DNA of 15,014 nt from Caldithrix sp. RBG_13_44_9 (GTDB taxonomy: Bacteria > Calditrichota > Calditrichia > RBG-13-44-9), in assembly GCA_001771055.1 (NCBI GenBank), contig MESS01000155.1, positions 8,875 to 23,888 of the forward strand, in the 5' to 3' direction. The notes below the pieces were generated by a model that saw nothing but the letters and a program-made list of their open reading frames with translations, was not told where the DNA came from and searched no databases. The position numbers were made by a program, and so were the translations under genes. Positions 7,200 to 13,159 of this stretch are shown one piece after another. How positions within the stretch are numbered: position 1 is the stretch's first letter; every line of letters starts with the position of its first letter.

Positions 7200-7385
7200 T
7201 TATATCCTCGTAAGCAGCGAGCGAATTTCTTCCTTGATTTTTCCAAGCTTCTTCTGATGTCTTCCTAACAATTCTTTTTCCTGACCTTCTTTCAAGAGCC
7301 AATCATTTTCTGTCAGGTTAGCATATTTTTGTTTGAGCTTACCGGCGGTCTCATTCCAGTTACCCATGATACTGAGCCTGTTCAT
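7200..7385 (-). CDS. CsbD-family stress protein
   Basis: This 61-aa protein has the CsbD signature: MGNWNETAGKLKQKYANLTE, then an acidic/basic amphipathic part (EGQEKELLGRHQKKLGKIKEE). CsbD proteins are small cytoplasmic proteins induced by general stress in many bacteria; the molecular role is not known. I chose ATG 7385 because AGGAG lies 7 nt upstream; the second ATG at codon 7 is where many family members effectively begin. This is the only intact one of three CsbD copies in the window (see 2427-2585 and 1363-1476). Its upstream region is a copy of the cassette also found before the two 215-aa barrel genes, so it may share their regulation. Confidence 0.88.
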   Translation of the reverse strand: MNRLSIMGNWNETAGKLKQKYANLTENDWLLKEGQEKELLGRHQKKLGKIKEEIRSLLTRI

Positions 7386-7449
7386 TTGAAATCTCCTACG
7401 ATTATTGAATAAAACCTGTTTTGTTTAATGTTAAAACCATTTAGTGAAA

Positions 7450-7504
7450 TTAAATTAAACAAATCCAACCAATTAAACAATCGCCCAAAAGGATGAAAAA
7501 GGAG
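7450..7504 (-). promoter_or_regulatory. Cassette promoter region, copy 1 (before CsbD)
   Basis: On the minus strand a conserved block runs from 7504 to 7478 (CTCCTTTTTCATCC, T, then TTTGGGCGATTG). Twenty nt after its terminal TTG comes TAATTTAA (7457-7450), which aligns with the -7 element TAATTTTG of copies 2 and 3 but matches the Bacteroidota consensus TAnnTTTG less well. The leader to the CsbD start would be about 60 nt. Confidence 0.5.
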
Positions 7505-7630
7505 CTAGTTCTTTAGGACTACCACCAAATCATCCCACGCCACGAGGGATCTAATCTCCGAATATCGGTGGCTCTCTTTCCCGGCCGCAGATTTGAAAAC
7601 TACCAAGGCTTTCTGGCTAGAATTGTCCAT
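7505..7630 (-). CDS. Putative 41-aa small protein, cassette ORF copy 1
   Basis: From ATG 7630, 10 nt past the stop of the 215-aa barrel gene, an ORF of 41 codons reads MDNSSQKALVVFKSAAG, then KESHRYSEIRSLVAWDD, then LVVVLKN. The alternating hydrophobic pattern suggests a small beta-rich protein. I do not recognise a family. Its last 20 residues are conserved in two other places (8408-8503 and 10923-11018). Among the last 19 codons of the three copies, differences fall 3, 4 and 8 times at codon positions 1, 2 and 3, and most amino-acid changes are conservative, so the frame looks (or until recently was) coding. The ribosome binding site is weak (AGTGG). It is longer at the N-terminus than the other copies and may be the most complete member. 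Confidence 0.5.
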   Translation of the reverse strand: MDNSSQKALVVFKSAAGKESHRYSEIRSLVAWDDLVVVLKN

Positions 7631-7640
7631 CCACTAGCTA

Positions 7641-8288
7641 TCAGCGGACGTAGTACGCAATGCCGGCGCCCAGATAGTGAGACGAGTTGTCATTGAGCGC
7701 GATACCGAACTCGGCAACCAGGTCGACGGTGTCGGACAGGCGGTACTCGATCCCAGGCACGAGGTGCAATCTCGTGAACGAATCATCAACCCCTGACGGG
7801 ACATCCTTGAGCGACTCGAACGAGGCATCCAGAGACCCGCACAGCTCCAGATTCTCAGTCACGTTCCCGCTCAACTGGGGCGTGATTTCGAATCCCATGT
7901 TGTCGTAACCATTATCTTTCGCAAACATCCAGTGCAGACCTGCCGTCAAGGAGAAATCAAGGGCGGAAGTCTCTTCCGTACCCCCGAAAATCCAGTACTC
8001 GCCATCTGCGCCAACGAAGGTACCATTTTCAAAGAAGCCCAGCTTGGCTTCGGCGTCGAAGCGTTCGGTGAATGCATACCCCCCGCGTGCCCCAACCCCG
8101 AACTCATTATCTGCTCCGTCCTTGCCGAATACCATGATCGGGGCAGCCATGAGCTTGAAGGTGCCGCGGTTCATCGTCTCGGCGGACTGCAGGACACCAA
8201 TGTACTGAGCCGCGGCCGGCCGTGCGAAGCACAGGACAAAAACTGTAACAAAAACGATTCGAACGATTCGGACTCGAGAAATTCTCAT
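7641..8288 (-). CDS. 215-aa outer-membrane beta-barrel protein, copy A
   Basis: A signal peptide (MRISRVRIVRIVFVTVFVLC, then FARPAAA, cleavage before QYIG at ~27/28) is followed by a mature region of short alternating strands: FGVGARGGYAFTERFDAEAKLGFF, SLTAGLHWMF, RLHLVPGIEYRLS, LVAEFGIALN and HYLGAGIAYYVR. This is typical of an 8-12-stranded outer-membrane barrel ending in an aromatic/Arg strand. Function is unknown; there are no substrate motifs. AGGAGG lies 7 nt upstream of ATG 8288. It is about 92% identical (18 differences by eye in 215) to the protein at 10156-10803, from which it is separated by a DUF4382 gene. It has a promoter cassette of its own at 8353-8407. A 41-aa ORF follows 10 nt after its stop. 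Confidence 0.85.
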   Translation of the reverse strand: MRISRVRIVRIVFVTVFVLCFARPAAAQYIGVLQSAETMNRGTFKLMAAPIMVFGKDGADNEFGVGARGGYAFTERFDAEAKLGFFENGTFVGADGEYWIFGGTEETSALDFSLTAGLHWMFAKDNGYDNMGFEITPQLSGNVTENLELCGSLDASFESLKDVPSGVDDSFTRLHLVPGIEYRLSDTVDLVAEFGIALNDNSSHYLGAGIAYYVR

Positions 8289-8352
8289 ATCATTTCCTCC
8301 TAAAATGAATAAAACCTGATTTGATAAATATTAATACCTTAAGTTAGTGACA

Positions 8353-8407
8353 CAAAATTAACCAATTCCAAACACCCACACAATCGCCCAAAGGGATGAA
8401 AAAGGAG
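8353..8407 (-). promoter_or_regulatory. Cassette promoter region, copy 2 (before barrel A)
   Basis: The conserved block runs 8407-8381 on the minus strand (CTCCTTTTTCATCC, C, then TTTGGGCGATTG). TTG at 8383-8381, 20 nt, then TAATTTTG at 8360-8353 fit a Bacteroidota-type promoter (TTTG/TTG and TAnnTTTG). The start point would be near 8346, giving a leader of about 58 nt before ATG 8288. Confidence 0.55.
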
Positions 8408-8503
8408 CTAAATCTTTTGGACTACCACCAAGTCTCCCCAAGCCATAAGAGATCTAACCTCTGAATACTTGACTACGGGAGACATGGGCATATTGCCTAT
8501 CAT
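8408..8503 (-). CDS. Short cassette ORF, copy 2 (31 codons or fewer)
   Basis: The frame from ATG 8503 reads MIGNMPMSPVVKYSEVRSL, then MAWGDLVVVQKI and TAG at 8408-8410. A shorter start at the second ATG is possible, with a GATAGG-like site just before it. The C-terminal 19 residues match the 41-aa ORF at 7505-7630 and the ORF at 10923-11018; the first 11 codons match only the latter. It may be a real micro-protein, or the truncated end of a longer ancestral gene kept because it sits next to the promoter. Upstream lies a hairpin that would terminate plus-strand, not minus-strand, transcripts. Confidence 0.35.
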   Translation of the reverse strand: MIGNMPMSPVVKYSEVRSLMAWGDLVVVQKI

Positions 8504-8507
8504 TTTT

Positions 8508-8544
8508 AACCCGATCCTGCATCGAAGATTGGGTTTTGTTTTTT
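8508..8544 (+). terminator. Plus-strand intrinsic terminator
   Basis: AACCCGATC (8508-8516) pairs with GATTGGGTT (8527-8535) over nine base pairs (one G-T) around a 10-nt loop, followed by TTTTGTTTTTT to 8544. This is a good Rho-independent terminator for rightward transcripts, although no plus-strand gene is seen upstream of it. Confidence 0.65.
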
Positions 8545-8729
8545 AGAAGGTTGTCTGCGTGCTCTTGACTTTTTCCAATCGATGAATCAGAAGCCACCAA
8601 TCGGTTTCATTTAATAAAATGCAAGGTCACCCAATAATTGTATAGTTCGGAGACATAGGTTACACTTTATATCACCATTTTCAAAATCGGTTGAGATGAA
8701 AACAATGGTATTGCATCCTCTCTTTCTTG

Positions 8730-8812
8730 ACCCACCCCACTTAAAATTCGTCGATAGTGAGCTTTTTTCAGGCCCCTCCCTAATACAGTAGGGAGGGGCG
8801 ACGGGGGTGGGT
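8730..8812. repeat. Nested palindromic intergenic element
   Basis: Outer arms ACCCACCCC (8730-8738) and GGGGTGGGT (8804-8812) enclose inner arms GCCCCTCCCTA (8772-8782) and TAGGGAGGGGC (8789-8799) around a 6-nt loop. C-rich/G-rich nested palindromes like this often occur as dispersed extragenic repeats in FCB-group genomes. It carries no gene. Confidence 0.6.
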
Positions 8813-9114
8813 TAGGATTTGTCAAAACTTGTATTTATCTCCTCTAACACCTGTTACCCATGTCCCCGGTCTATACATAATTAGGAGGGAGGGAGTTTCG
8901 GATTGGATGACCTTGCAAACTAAATTAACGGGATAGCTAGATATTAAGATATCAGGAAGAATTTGTCAACTGGAAAGGGTGTTGTGATACATCCATCGTC
9001 TGTGATGAAAAGCAGCCTTATTCCTAAGTTAAAAATGCAAGGCCACACCATATTATGGGAGGTGATTAAGGCCAGATTATATTGAATCCGAGTTGACACA
9101 GATTAAGAGATCAA
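8813..9114. other. Intergenic stretch without a recognised gene
   Basis: No ORF here has convincing coding features on either strand. A short sequence TGCAAGGTCAYCC recurs in and around it: direct at 8620-8632, inverted near 8905-8917, and a diverged direct copy from 9036. Otherwise I see nothing to annotate. Confidence 0.5.
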
Positions 9115-9146
9115 TAAAAAAGCCAGCTGTTGAAAGACAACTGGCT
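9115..9146 (-). terminator. Intrinsic terminator after the DUF4382 gene
   Basis: On the minus strand AGCCA-GTTG and CAAC-(AGC)-TGGCT form a hairpin with a 5-nt loop (9146-9121), followed by TTTTTT and ATTG. It lies about 120 nt past the stop of the lipoprotein gene at 9266-10036 and should end that transcript before barrel A. Confidence 0.75.
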
Positions 9147-9265
9147 ATCAACACTGATAATTCTTCGATTTGCCTACCACATCAACGCCCGCTTCTTTAC
9201 CTGAATAAATCCTACAGTTCTTTAATTGAATTAGAGACAGACACCATTGGGCATTGTTCAAATTC

Positions 9266-10036
9266 TCATTGCAATGTGATCTGTCCCAGGTCATTATTAT
9301 CACCAATCGCTACGAGCACATTATCCTGGTTGTAAGACTGATCCAGAGTGTCTCTAACGGAAACTGTGTAACTGCCTTCAGATAAAAATGATAACTGAAA
9401 GTATCCGCTGCTGGTATTCACGATTGCTGAGGTAATGGTATCGGAATTCTGTAAAGCATACGCAACTGGTAAATGTTCAGGATTGGTAACTGTGGCAGAG
9501 ACAGATCCACTGATGGCTCGAGGAATACATCGCAGATGCGGTTTTAATTTATAACTGTTAGGATCATTCTTTGGGCCGGTAACCACAATTGAACGAGCCA
9601 CATCAAAATCGATCACTAATTCATACAATGAGCCAGCATTGAGGGTGAACTCCGGACCCATTTTCAAACCGGTTTGGGCACCGCTGGGAACAGTCAATGG
9701 AAAAGTCTGACCATCTACCACTATTTCTGCTTCCTGAATCATTAAGCGAATCTGGGTATAATGCCCGGCTGGCAGTTCGGCTTCACCCAGGATAATGGAA
9801 TTCCCGTTATTCCATTCCATTAAATTGACAGTAATTGTATCTCCGTGAACTGTCAACCACTGGTCATTGAGGTGCGCACTAACCTCGGAGAAAGTAATAT
9901 TTACCGCCTCATAGTCCGCTGGTGCATCGGTTAAATACACTTTCAGTGTCCCGGTGGTTGCTACTGAATTGGTCTCTTTCTCACATCCAATAAAGAACAC
10001 AAATGCTGCTGTGAAAAATAAAATAATCCAGCGCAT
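9266..10036 (-). CDS. DUF4382 lipoprotein with C-terminal carboxypeptidase-regulatory-like domain
   Basis: The protein is 256 aa. A lipoprotein signal peptide ends in FFIGC (Cys18). Residues ~29-165 form a DUF4382 domain: GTLKVYLTDAPADYEAVNITFSEVSAH at its start, the LPAGHYTQIRL strand in the middle and ELVIDFDVARSIV near the end, followed by YKLKPHLR. Residues ~173-256 look like a carboxypeptidase-regulatory-like/CnaB beta-sandwich (ISGSVSATV, GYFQLSFLSEGSYTVSV, DLGQITL). DUF4382 proteins are secreted or surface proteins of unknown function, common in Bacteroidota and archaea. AAGGAGG is 8 nt upstream of ATG 10036. It is a single-gene unit between the two copies of the duplicated barrel unit and has its own terminator at 9115-9146. 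It is more AT-rich than the barrel genes. Confidence 0.88.
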   Translation of the reverse strand: MRWIILFFTAAFVFFIGCEKETNSVATTGTLKVYLTDAPADYEAVNITFSEVSAHLNDQWLTVHGDTITVNLMEWNNGNSIILGEAELPAGHYTQIRLMIQEAEIVVDGQTFPLTVPSGAQTGLKMGPEFTLNAGSLYELVIDFDVARSIVVTGPKNDPNSYKLKPHLRCIPRAISGSVSATVTNPEHLPVAYALQNSDTITSAIVNTSSGYFQLSFLSEGSYTVSVRDTLDQSYNQDNVLVAIGDNNDLGQITLQ

Positions 10037-10155
10037 GATTATACCTCCTTATGTGTTTTTGATGTCAAAAAATTATTCCTGATTTCACTTATATCTTCAC
10101 CATACATTGGTTTCTTATCTACCTCATCAACGTACTAAATACGCTCACCTCACTA

Positions 10156-10803
10156 TCAGCGGATGTAGTACGCAATGCCGGCGCCCAGATAGTGAGACGA
10201 GTTATCGTTGAGCGCGATACCGAACTCGGCAACCAGGTCCACTGTATCGGACATGCGGTACTCGATTCCGGGCACGAGGTGCAATCTCGTGAATGAATCG
10301 TCAACCCCTTCCGGAACATCCTGGATCGACTCGAACGATGCATCCAAAGCCCCACATAGCTCCAGGTTCTCAGTCACATTCCCGCTCAACTGGGGCGTGA
10401 TTTCGAATCCCATGTTGTCGTAACCATTATCTTTCCCGAACATCCAGTGGAGGCCTGCCGTTAAGGAGAAATCAAGGGCGGAAGTCTCTTCCGAACCCCC
10501 GAAAATCCAGTACTCGCCATCTGCACCGACGAAAGTACCATTTTCAAAGAAGCCCAGCTTGGCTTCGGCGTCGAAGCGTTCAGTGAATCCATACCCCCCG
10601 CGCGCCCCAACCCCGAACTCATTATCTGCTCCGTCCTTGCCAAATACCATGATCGGGGCAGCCATGAGCTTGAAGATGCCGCGGTCTATCGTCTCGGCGG
10701 ACTGCAGGACACCGATGTACTGAGCCGTAGCCTGTTGTGCAAAGCACAAGCTAAAAGCGATAACAAAAACGATTCGAACGATTCGGACTCGAGAAATTCT
10801 CAT
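10156..10803 (-). CDS. 215-aa outer-membrane beta-barrel protein, copy B
   Basis: This is the paralogue of the protein at 7641-8288, with the same length and start context (AGGAGG, 7 nt, ATG 10803). The signal peptide is the most diverged part (residues ~15-26, ending QQATA before QYIG). The mature barrel differs at about a dozen positions, mostly conservative (Ser152Ala, Leu160Ile, Ser164Glu, Leu183Met, Val214Ile). Conservation of the barrel against a drifting signal peptide suggests that both copies are still under selection. The function is unknown; a small porin or structural outer-membrane protein is the best description. It has its own cassette promoter at 10868-10922 and lies downstream of the M48 peptidase gene. 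Confidence 0.85.
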   Translation of the reverse strand: MRISRVRIVRIVFVIAFSLCFAQQATAQYIGVLQSAETIDRGIFKLMAAPIMVFGKDGADNEFGVGARGGYGFTERFDAEAKLGFFENGTFVGADGEYWIFGGSEETSALDFSLTAGLHWMFGKDNGYDNMGFEITPQLSGNVTENLELCGALDASFESIQDVPEGVDDSFTRLHLVPGIEYRMSDTVDLVAEFGIALNDNSSHYLGAGIAYYIR

Positions 10804-10867
10804 ATCATTTCCTCCTAAGATGAATAAAACTTGTTTTGTTAAATGTTAATACCATAAGTTAATGACA

Positions 10868-10922
10868 CAAAATTAACCAAATCCAAACACCCAAACAATC
10901 GCCCAAAGGGATGAAAAAGGAA
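10868..10922 (-). promoter_or_regulatory. Cassette promoter region, copy 3 (before barrel B)
   Basis: The conserved block runs 10922-10896 on the minus strand (TTCCTTTTTCATCC, C, TTTGGGCGATTG). TTG at 10898-10896, 20 nt and TAATTTTG at 10875-10868 form a Bacteroidota-like promoter. In this copy the sequence around the upstream stop codon is a perfect 18-nt palindrome (AAAGGAACTAGTTCCTTT), followed by TTTC, which could act as a weak hairpin; the other copies do not keep the palindrome. Confidence 0.55.
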
Positions 10923-11018
10923 CTAGTTCCTTTGGACTACCAACAAGTCTTCCCAAGCCAAGAGAGATCTGACCTCTGAATACCTGACCACGGGAGACAT
11001 AGACATATTGCCTATCAC
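10923..11018 (-). CDS. Short cassette ORF, copy 3
   Basis: The frame reads (GTG at 11018) VIGNMSMSPVVRYSEVRS, then LLAWEDLLVVQRN and TAG 10923-10925. An ATG five codons in (11006) is the likelier start, giving 27 residues. It begins 2 nt after the M48 peptidase stop, so it could be translationally coupled. The C-terminal half matches the ORFs at 8408-8503 and 7505-7630 with mainly synonymous or conservative differences. Product and function are unknown; it may be a micro-protein or a leftover 3' end. Confidence 0.35.
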   Translation of the reverse strand: MIGNMSMSPVVRYSEVRSLLAWEDLLVVQRN

Positions 11019-11020
11019 CG

Positions 11021-11827
11021 CTACTTCTTGTAATACTTCGTTGCCTCTGGAATATACGATTTGATTTTCTTGATCCGATTCTGGTCGGAGGGGTGCGTAC
11101 TCAGGAACTCCGGCGGCTTCGCTCCCGCATTCTGAGACATGCGTTGCCAAAACTCGATAGCGGCATTAGGGTCGTACCCGGCCATGGCCATGAAGATCAA
11201 CCCAAGGCGGTCGGCTTCGCTCTCCTGCTTACGGTTGTACGGCAGGATTGCACCAAGCTGGACCCCGACGCCGAAAAGGGACATCCAGATCTGCTGGGTC
11301 TCTTGGGATTTATACTGGAGTGCTGCAGCGAGCGTCTGTCCGCCCATCTGGGCGAGCAGCGCCTGGCTCATCCGCTCGTTGCTGTGCTTTGCCACGGCAT
11401 GCGCAATCTCGTGCCCCATCACAACGGCCAGGCCTGTTTCGTCTTGGGTGACCGGAAGGATTCCGGAGTAAACTACCACTTTCCCTCCCGGCATACACCA
11501 GGCGTTGACTTCCTTGCTTTCGATGAGGTTGAATTCCCACGCGAACCCATTGAGTTGATCAGTTAAATTATTCCGGGCAAAATATGTTGACACTGCGTTT
11601 TGTATGTGCCTGCCGACTCCCTTAACCATATTCGTTTGGGCTGTGTTCGTACTCAGCTTGTTTTCCTTCAGGAACTGGTCGTACTGGATGTAACTGGTAG
11701 AAAGCATGTCAGCATCAGAGACCAGTGAGAGCTGATGCCTTCCGGTGAGCGGCACCAGGCTGCAAGCCTGGATCAGAAACGCCGTAATCAGAAAGGCAAA
11801 CAATCCGGTTTGTAACTTTTTAAACAT
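11021..11827 (-). CDS. M48-family zinc metallopeptidase lipoprotein
   Basis: The protein is 268 aa. A lipoprotein signal peptide ends in LIQAC (Cys22), so it should be anchored in the periplasm or outer membrane. The zinc motif HEIAH is at ~139-143 within VVMGHEIAHAVAKHSNE. The third ligand Glu is in QESEADRLG (~204), and the family motif LSTHPSDQNRI is at ~242-252. NAWCMPGGKVVVYSGIL matches the M48 strand before the active site. Relatives (LoiP/BepA type) degrade or help assemble outer-membrane proteins. I prefer ATG 11827 (MFKKLQTG) because GGGGA lies 8 nt upstream and the positive charge comes right at the start; ATG 11842 would add MGNMS and lacks a site. It is the gene before barrel B, which may be one of its clients. 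Confidence 0.92.
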   Translation of the reverse strand: MFKKLQTGLFAFLITAFLIQACSLVPLTGRHQLSLVSDADMLSTSYIQYDQFLKENKLSTNTAQTNMVKGVGRHIQNAVSTYFARNNLTDQLNGFAWEFNLIESKEVNAWCMPGGKVVVYSGILPVTQDETGLAVVMGHEIAHAVAKHSNERMSQALLAQMGGQTLAAALQYKSQETQQIWMSLFGVGVQLGAILPYNRKQESEADRLGLIFMAMAGYDPNAAIEFWQRMSQNAGAKPPEFLSTHPSDQNRIKKIKSYIPEATKYYKK

Positions 11828-11912
11828 AGACATATTCCCCATTTGTAAATACTTTTATTTTAAGTTTAATTCTGATTTTAATTTTCATAAGGGGTTCACT
11901 TAGTTGTGTGAT

Positions 11913-11922
11913 TGATCGATCA
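11913..11922. promoter_or_regulatory. Palindrome upstream of M48 gene
   Basis: TGATCGATCA is a perfect 10-bp palindrome 86 nt upstream of the M48 start, in an AT-rich gap. It could be an operator half-site, but there is no second copy nearby. Confidence 0.25.
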
Positions 11923-11968
11923 CGATGCACTATCTAAAATAAAATCAAAAAATAACCGGTGAGGCGTT

Positions 11969-11990
11969 GCATGGCTTGGCAAGCCCATGC
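11969..11990 (-). terminator. Possible terminator after the clan CD-like gene
   Basis: GCATGG and CCATGC, extended by CTT/AAG with one bulge, form a hairpin 9 nt past the stop at 11999. The T-rich stretch (TTATTTTTTGATTTTATTTT) starts 16-18 nt later, so termination is plausible but not typical. Confidence 0.35.
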
Positions 11991-11998
11991 GAGATGGA

Positions 11999-13120
11999 TT
12001 AATTCAGAAGCATCCAGCATTCCCATCCGGAATGGTTCTGTTTTTGCTTTAAGCGTCCGAAGCGTGACGGGCGGTAGAATACCTCTACCCCCTCGCTCAT
12101 CCCTGGCAACACATATACCGGATCATCAGCACAATCGCAGTGCTTTATGGACCCCGGTGTTTGCCCCTTCAATGTATTCAAGGTATGATAGTAGACACTG
12201 TCTACAGCATGCAAGTATCCCTGCACGCTATCCACATCGTACACCGCAACAGTGACCGCTGTCTGAATATCTTCTGTCAGCCGGTCGAAGGTCTGGCGTG
12301 CAAAAATTTTGGCAAACCCAGCCATATCTCCATCTCGCAAACCAACATCCAGCCGCTCAAATGGCTGGAGATCGAAGTAGGAGAGGTGAAGATTGTCGGG
12401 AGAAGCGACGATGGTTCGCGCATAGGGAGCCAAAGCGGCAATGGTGTATGGTGTACCGTTGAAACAGGTGGAAAGCACGATGAGATCGAACCTGCTGGAA
12501 TCAGGTGCGATACGTTTCAGTCCGTCGGCAAGATCAAGAACCGTGAACGTACGCTGCGAGTACGATGCATCGTAGCCCGCACCGCCGAATTCAGGGATTT
12601 CGTGGCCGAAATAGAAGAACAATCTCAGCGGTTGAGGCTGTTCTCCCGCGCGGAAGCGGTGATAGAGTGTCACCTCAGGATCGAAGCGTGATTGTCCCTG
12701 ATCGCGCCAGTACGATTCTTGGGCCAGCAGCTGTCCGTGCCGGTAATAATAGAATTTTCCATCACGGCGAGGAAAAATGAGCAAGGCGTGCTTCCTGCGT
12801 ATTTCGTGAAAGATGAACACCTGAGCTTGCGGATTTCGCTCCGCTACCGTTGTTGCTTCAAGGAATGCCTCCTGGTCTGCTCTGCGCGCATTGCCCTGGG
12901 GGTCATGATAGAGGTAGTCACCGTCTCCGTGGATGATGAATGCCATTGAATAGCGGGGTGGGAGCGCACTCTCTTCCCCCGGCGGGGTTCCCCGTTGCAT
13001 AAGAGGAATGGAGCTGCAGGAAACCAGAAATAACACGAGCACCACGCCACCGAAGCCCGCTAAGAGCATCGAGTATGGTTGCGTGGCACTCGTGAATGTT
13101 AGGTTATGTGAGCTTTGCAT
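11999..13120 (-). CDS. Lipoprotein resembling clan CD (clostripain-like) cysteine peptidases
   Basis: The protein is 373 aa. An N-terminal hydrophobic stretch ends in LFLVSC (Cys35, lipobox) followed by SSIPLMQRG, so it is a lipoprotein with an unusually long N-region; a start at Met18 would give a more normal signal peptide. Two motifs recall the His/Cys dyad of clan CD peptidases (caspase, gingipain, clostripain). One is LRLFFYFGHEIPEFGG with His173. The other is DLIVLSTCFNGTPYTIAAL with Cys219, followed by a strand ending in VASPDNLHLSYFD, where clostripains have their ASE...GW segment. The remainder has no clear motif. The activity is inferred, and it could be a degenerate or non-catalytic member. 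It lies 39 nt after the gene at 13160-13594 and just upstream of the M48 gene, so two putative proteases are adjacent. Confidence 0.65.
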   Translation of the reverse strand: MQSSHNLTFTSATQPYSMLLAGFGGVVLVLFLVSCSSIPLMQRGTPPGEESALPPRYSMAFIIHGDGDYLYHDPQGNARRADQEAFLEATTVAERNPQAQVFIFHEIRRKHALLIFPRRDGKFYYYRHGQLLAQESYWRDQGQSRFDPEVTLYHRFRAGEQPQPLRLFFYFGHEIPEFGGAGYDASYSQRTFTVLDLADGLKRIAPDSSRFDLIVLSTCFNGTPYTIAALAPYARTIVASPDNLHLSYFDLQPFERLDVGLRDGDMAGFAKIFARQTFDRLTEDIQTAVTVAVYDVDSVQGYLHAVDSVYYHTLNTLKGQTPGSIKHCDCADDPVYVLPGMSEGVEVFYRPSRFGRLKQKQNHSGWECWMLLN

Positions 13121-13159
13121 GCCAAAAGCCTGTGAATGTTTACTCGGTGACGATACAGC

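Larger units (their letters stand above)
7641..8503 (-). repeat. 863-bp duplicated unit, copy A
   Basis: This unit (short ORF, promoter region and barrel gene) is matched by 10156-11018 without net insertion or deletion: each ORF is 648 bp and each upstream part 215 bp. Homology starts abruptly at GATAGGCAATATG on the high-coordinate side and ends around the barrel stop codon (CTATCAGCGG on the plus strand). It is a direct duplication offset by 2515 bp. Confidence 0.88.
10156..11018 (-). repeat. 863-bp duplicated unit, copy B
   Basis: Direct repeat partner of 7641-8503, with identical length and layout. Its high-coordinate edge lies 2 nt past the stop codon of the M48 peptidase gene. Confidence 0.88.

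Noticed and set aside
7052..7246. 64-aa ORF on the minus strand overlapping the end of CsbD
   Set aside because: It overlaps a recognised gene out of frame, has no domain or ribosome binding site, and lies in the structured stretch.
9093..9335. 80-aa plus-strand ORF in the intergenic region
   Set aside because: It crosses the minus-strand terminator and the 3' end of the DUF4382 gene, and its composition does not look like a protein.
10039..10070. TTGACA ... TATAAT upstream of the DUF4382 gene
   Set aside because: The spacing is 19 nt and the TATAAT overlaps the ribosome binding region directly before ATG 10036, so transcription would begin inside the gene.
10917..10934. 18-nt palindrome AAAGGAACTAGTTCCTTT as a conserved operator or terminator of the cassette
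   Set aside because: The symmetry is present only in copy 3; copies 1 and 2 break it while keeping the codons, so it is probably incidental.
11093..11566. 157-aa plus-strand ORF opposite the M48 gene, and other long plus-strand ORFs opposite 11999-13120 and 7641-8288
   Set aside because: They mirror GC-rich coding regions on the other strand, have no signal, domain or ribosome binding site, and the minus-strand genes have clear motifs.
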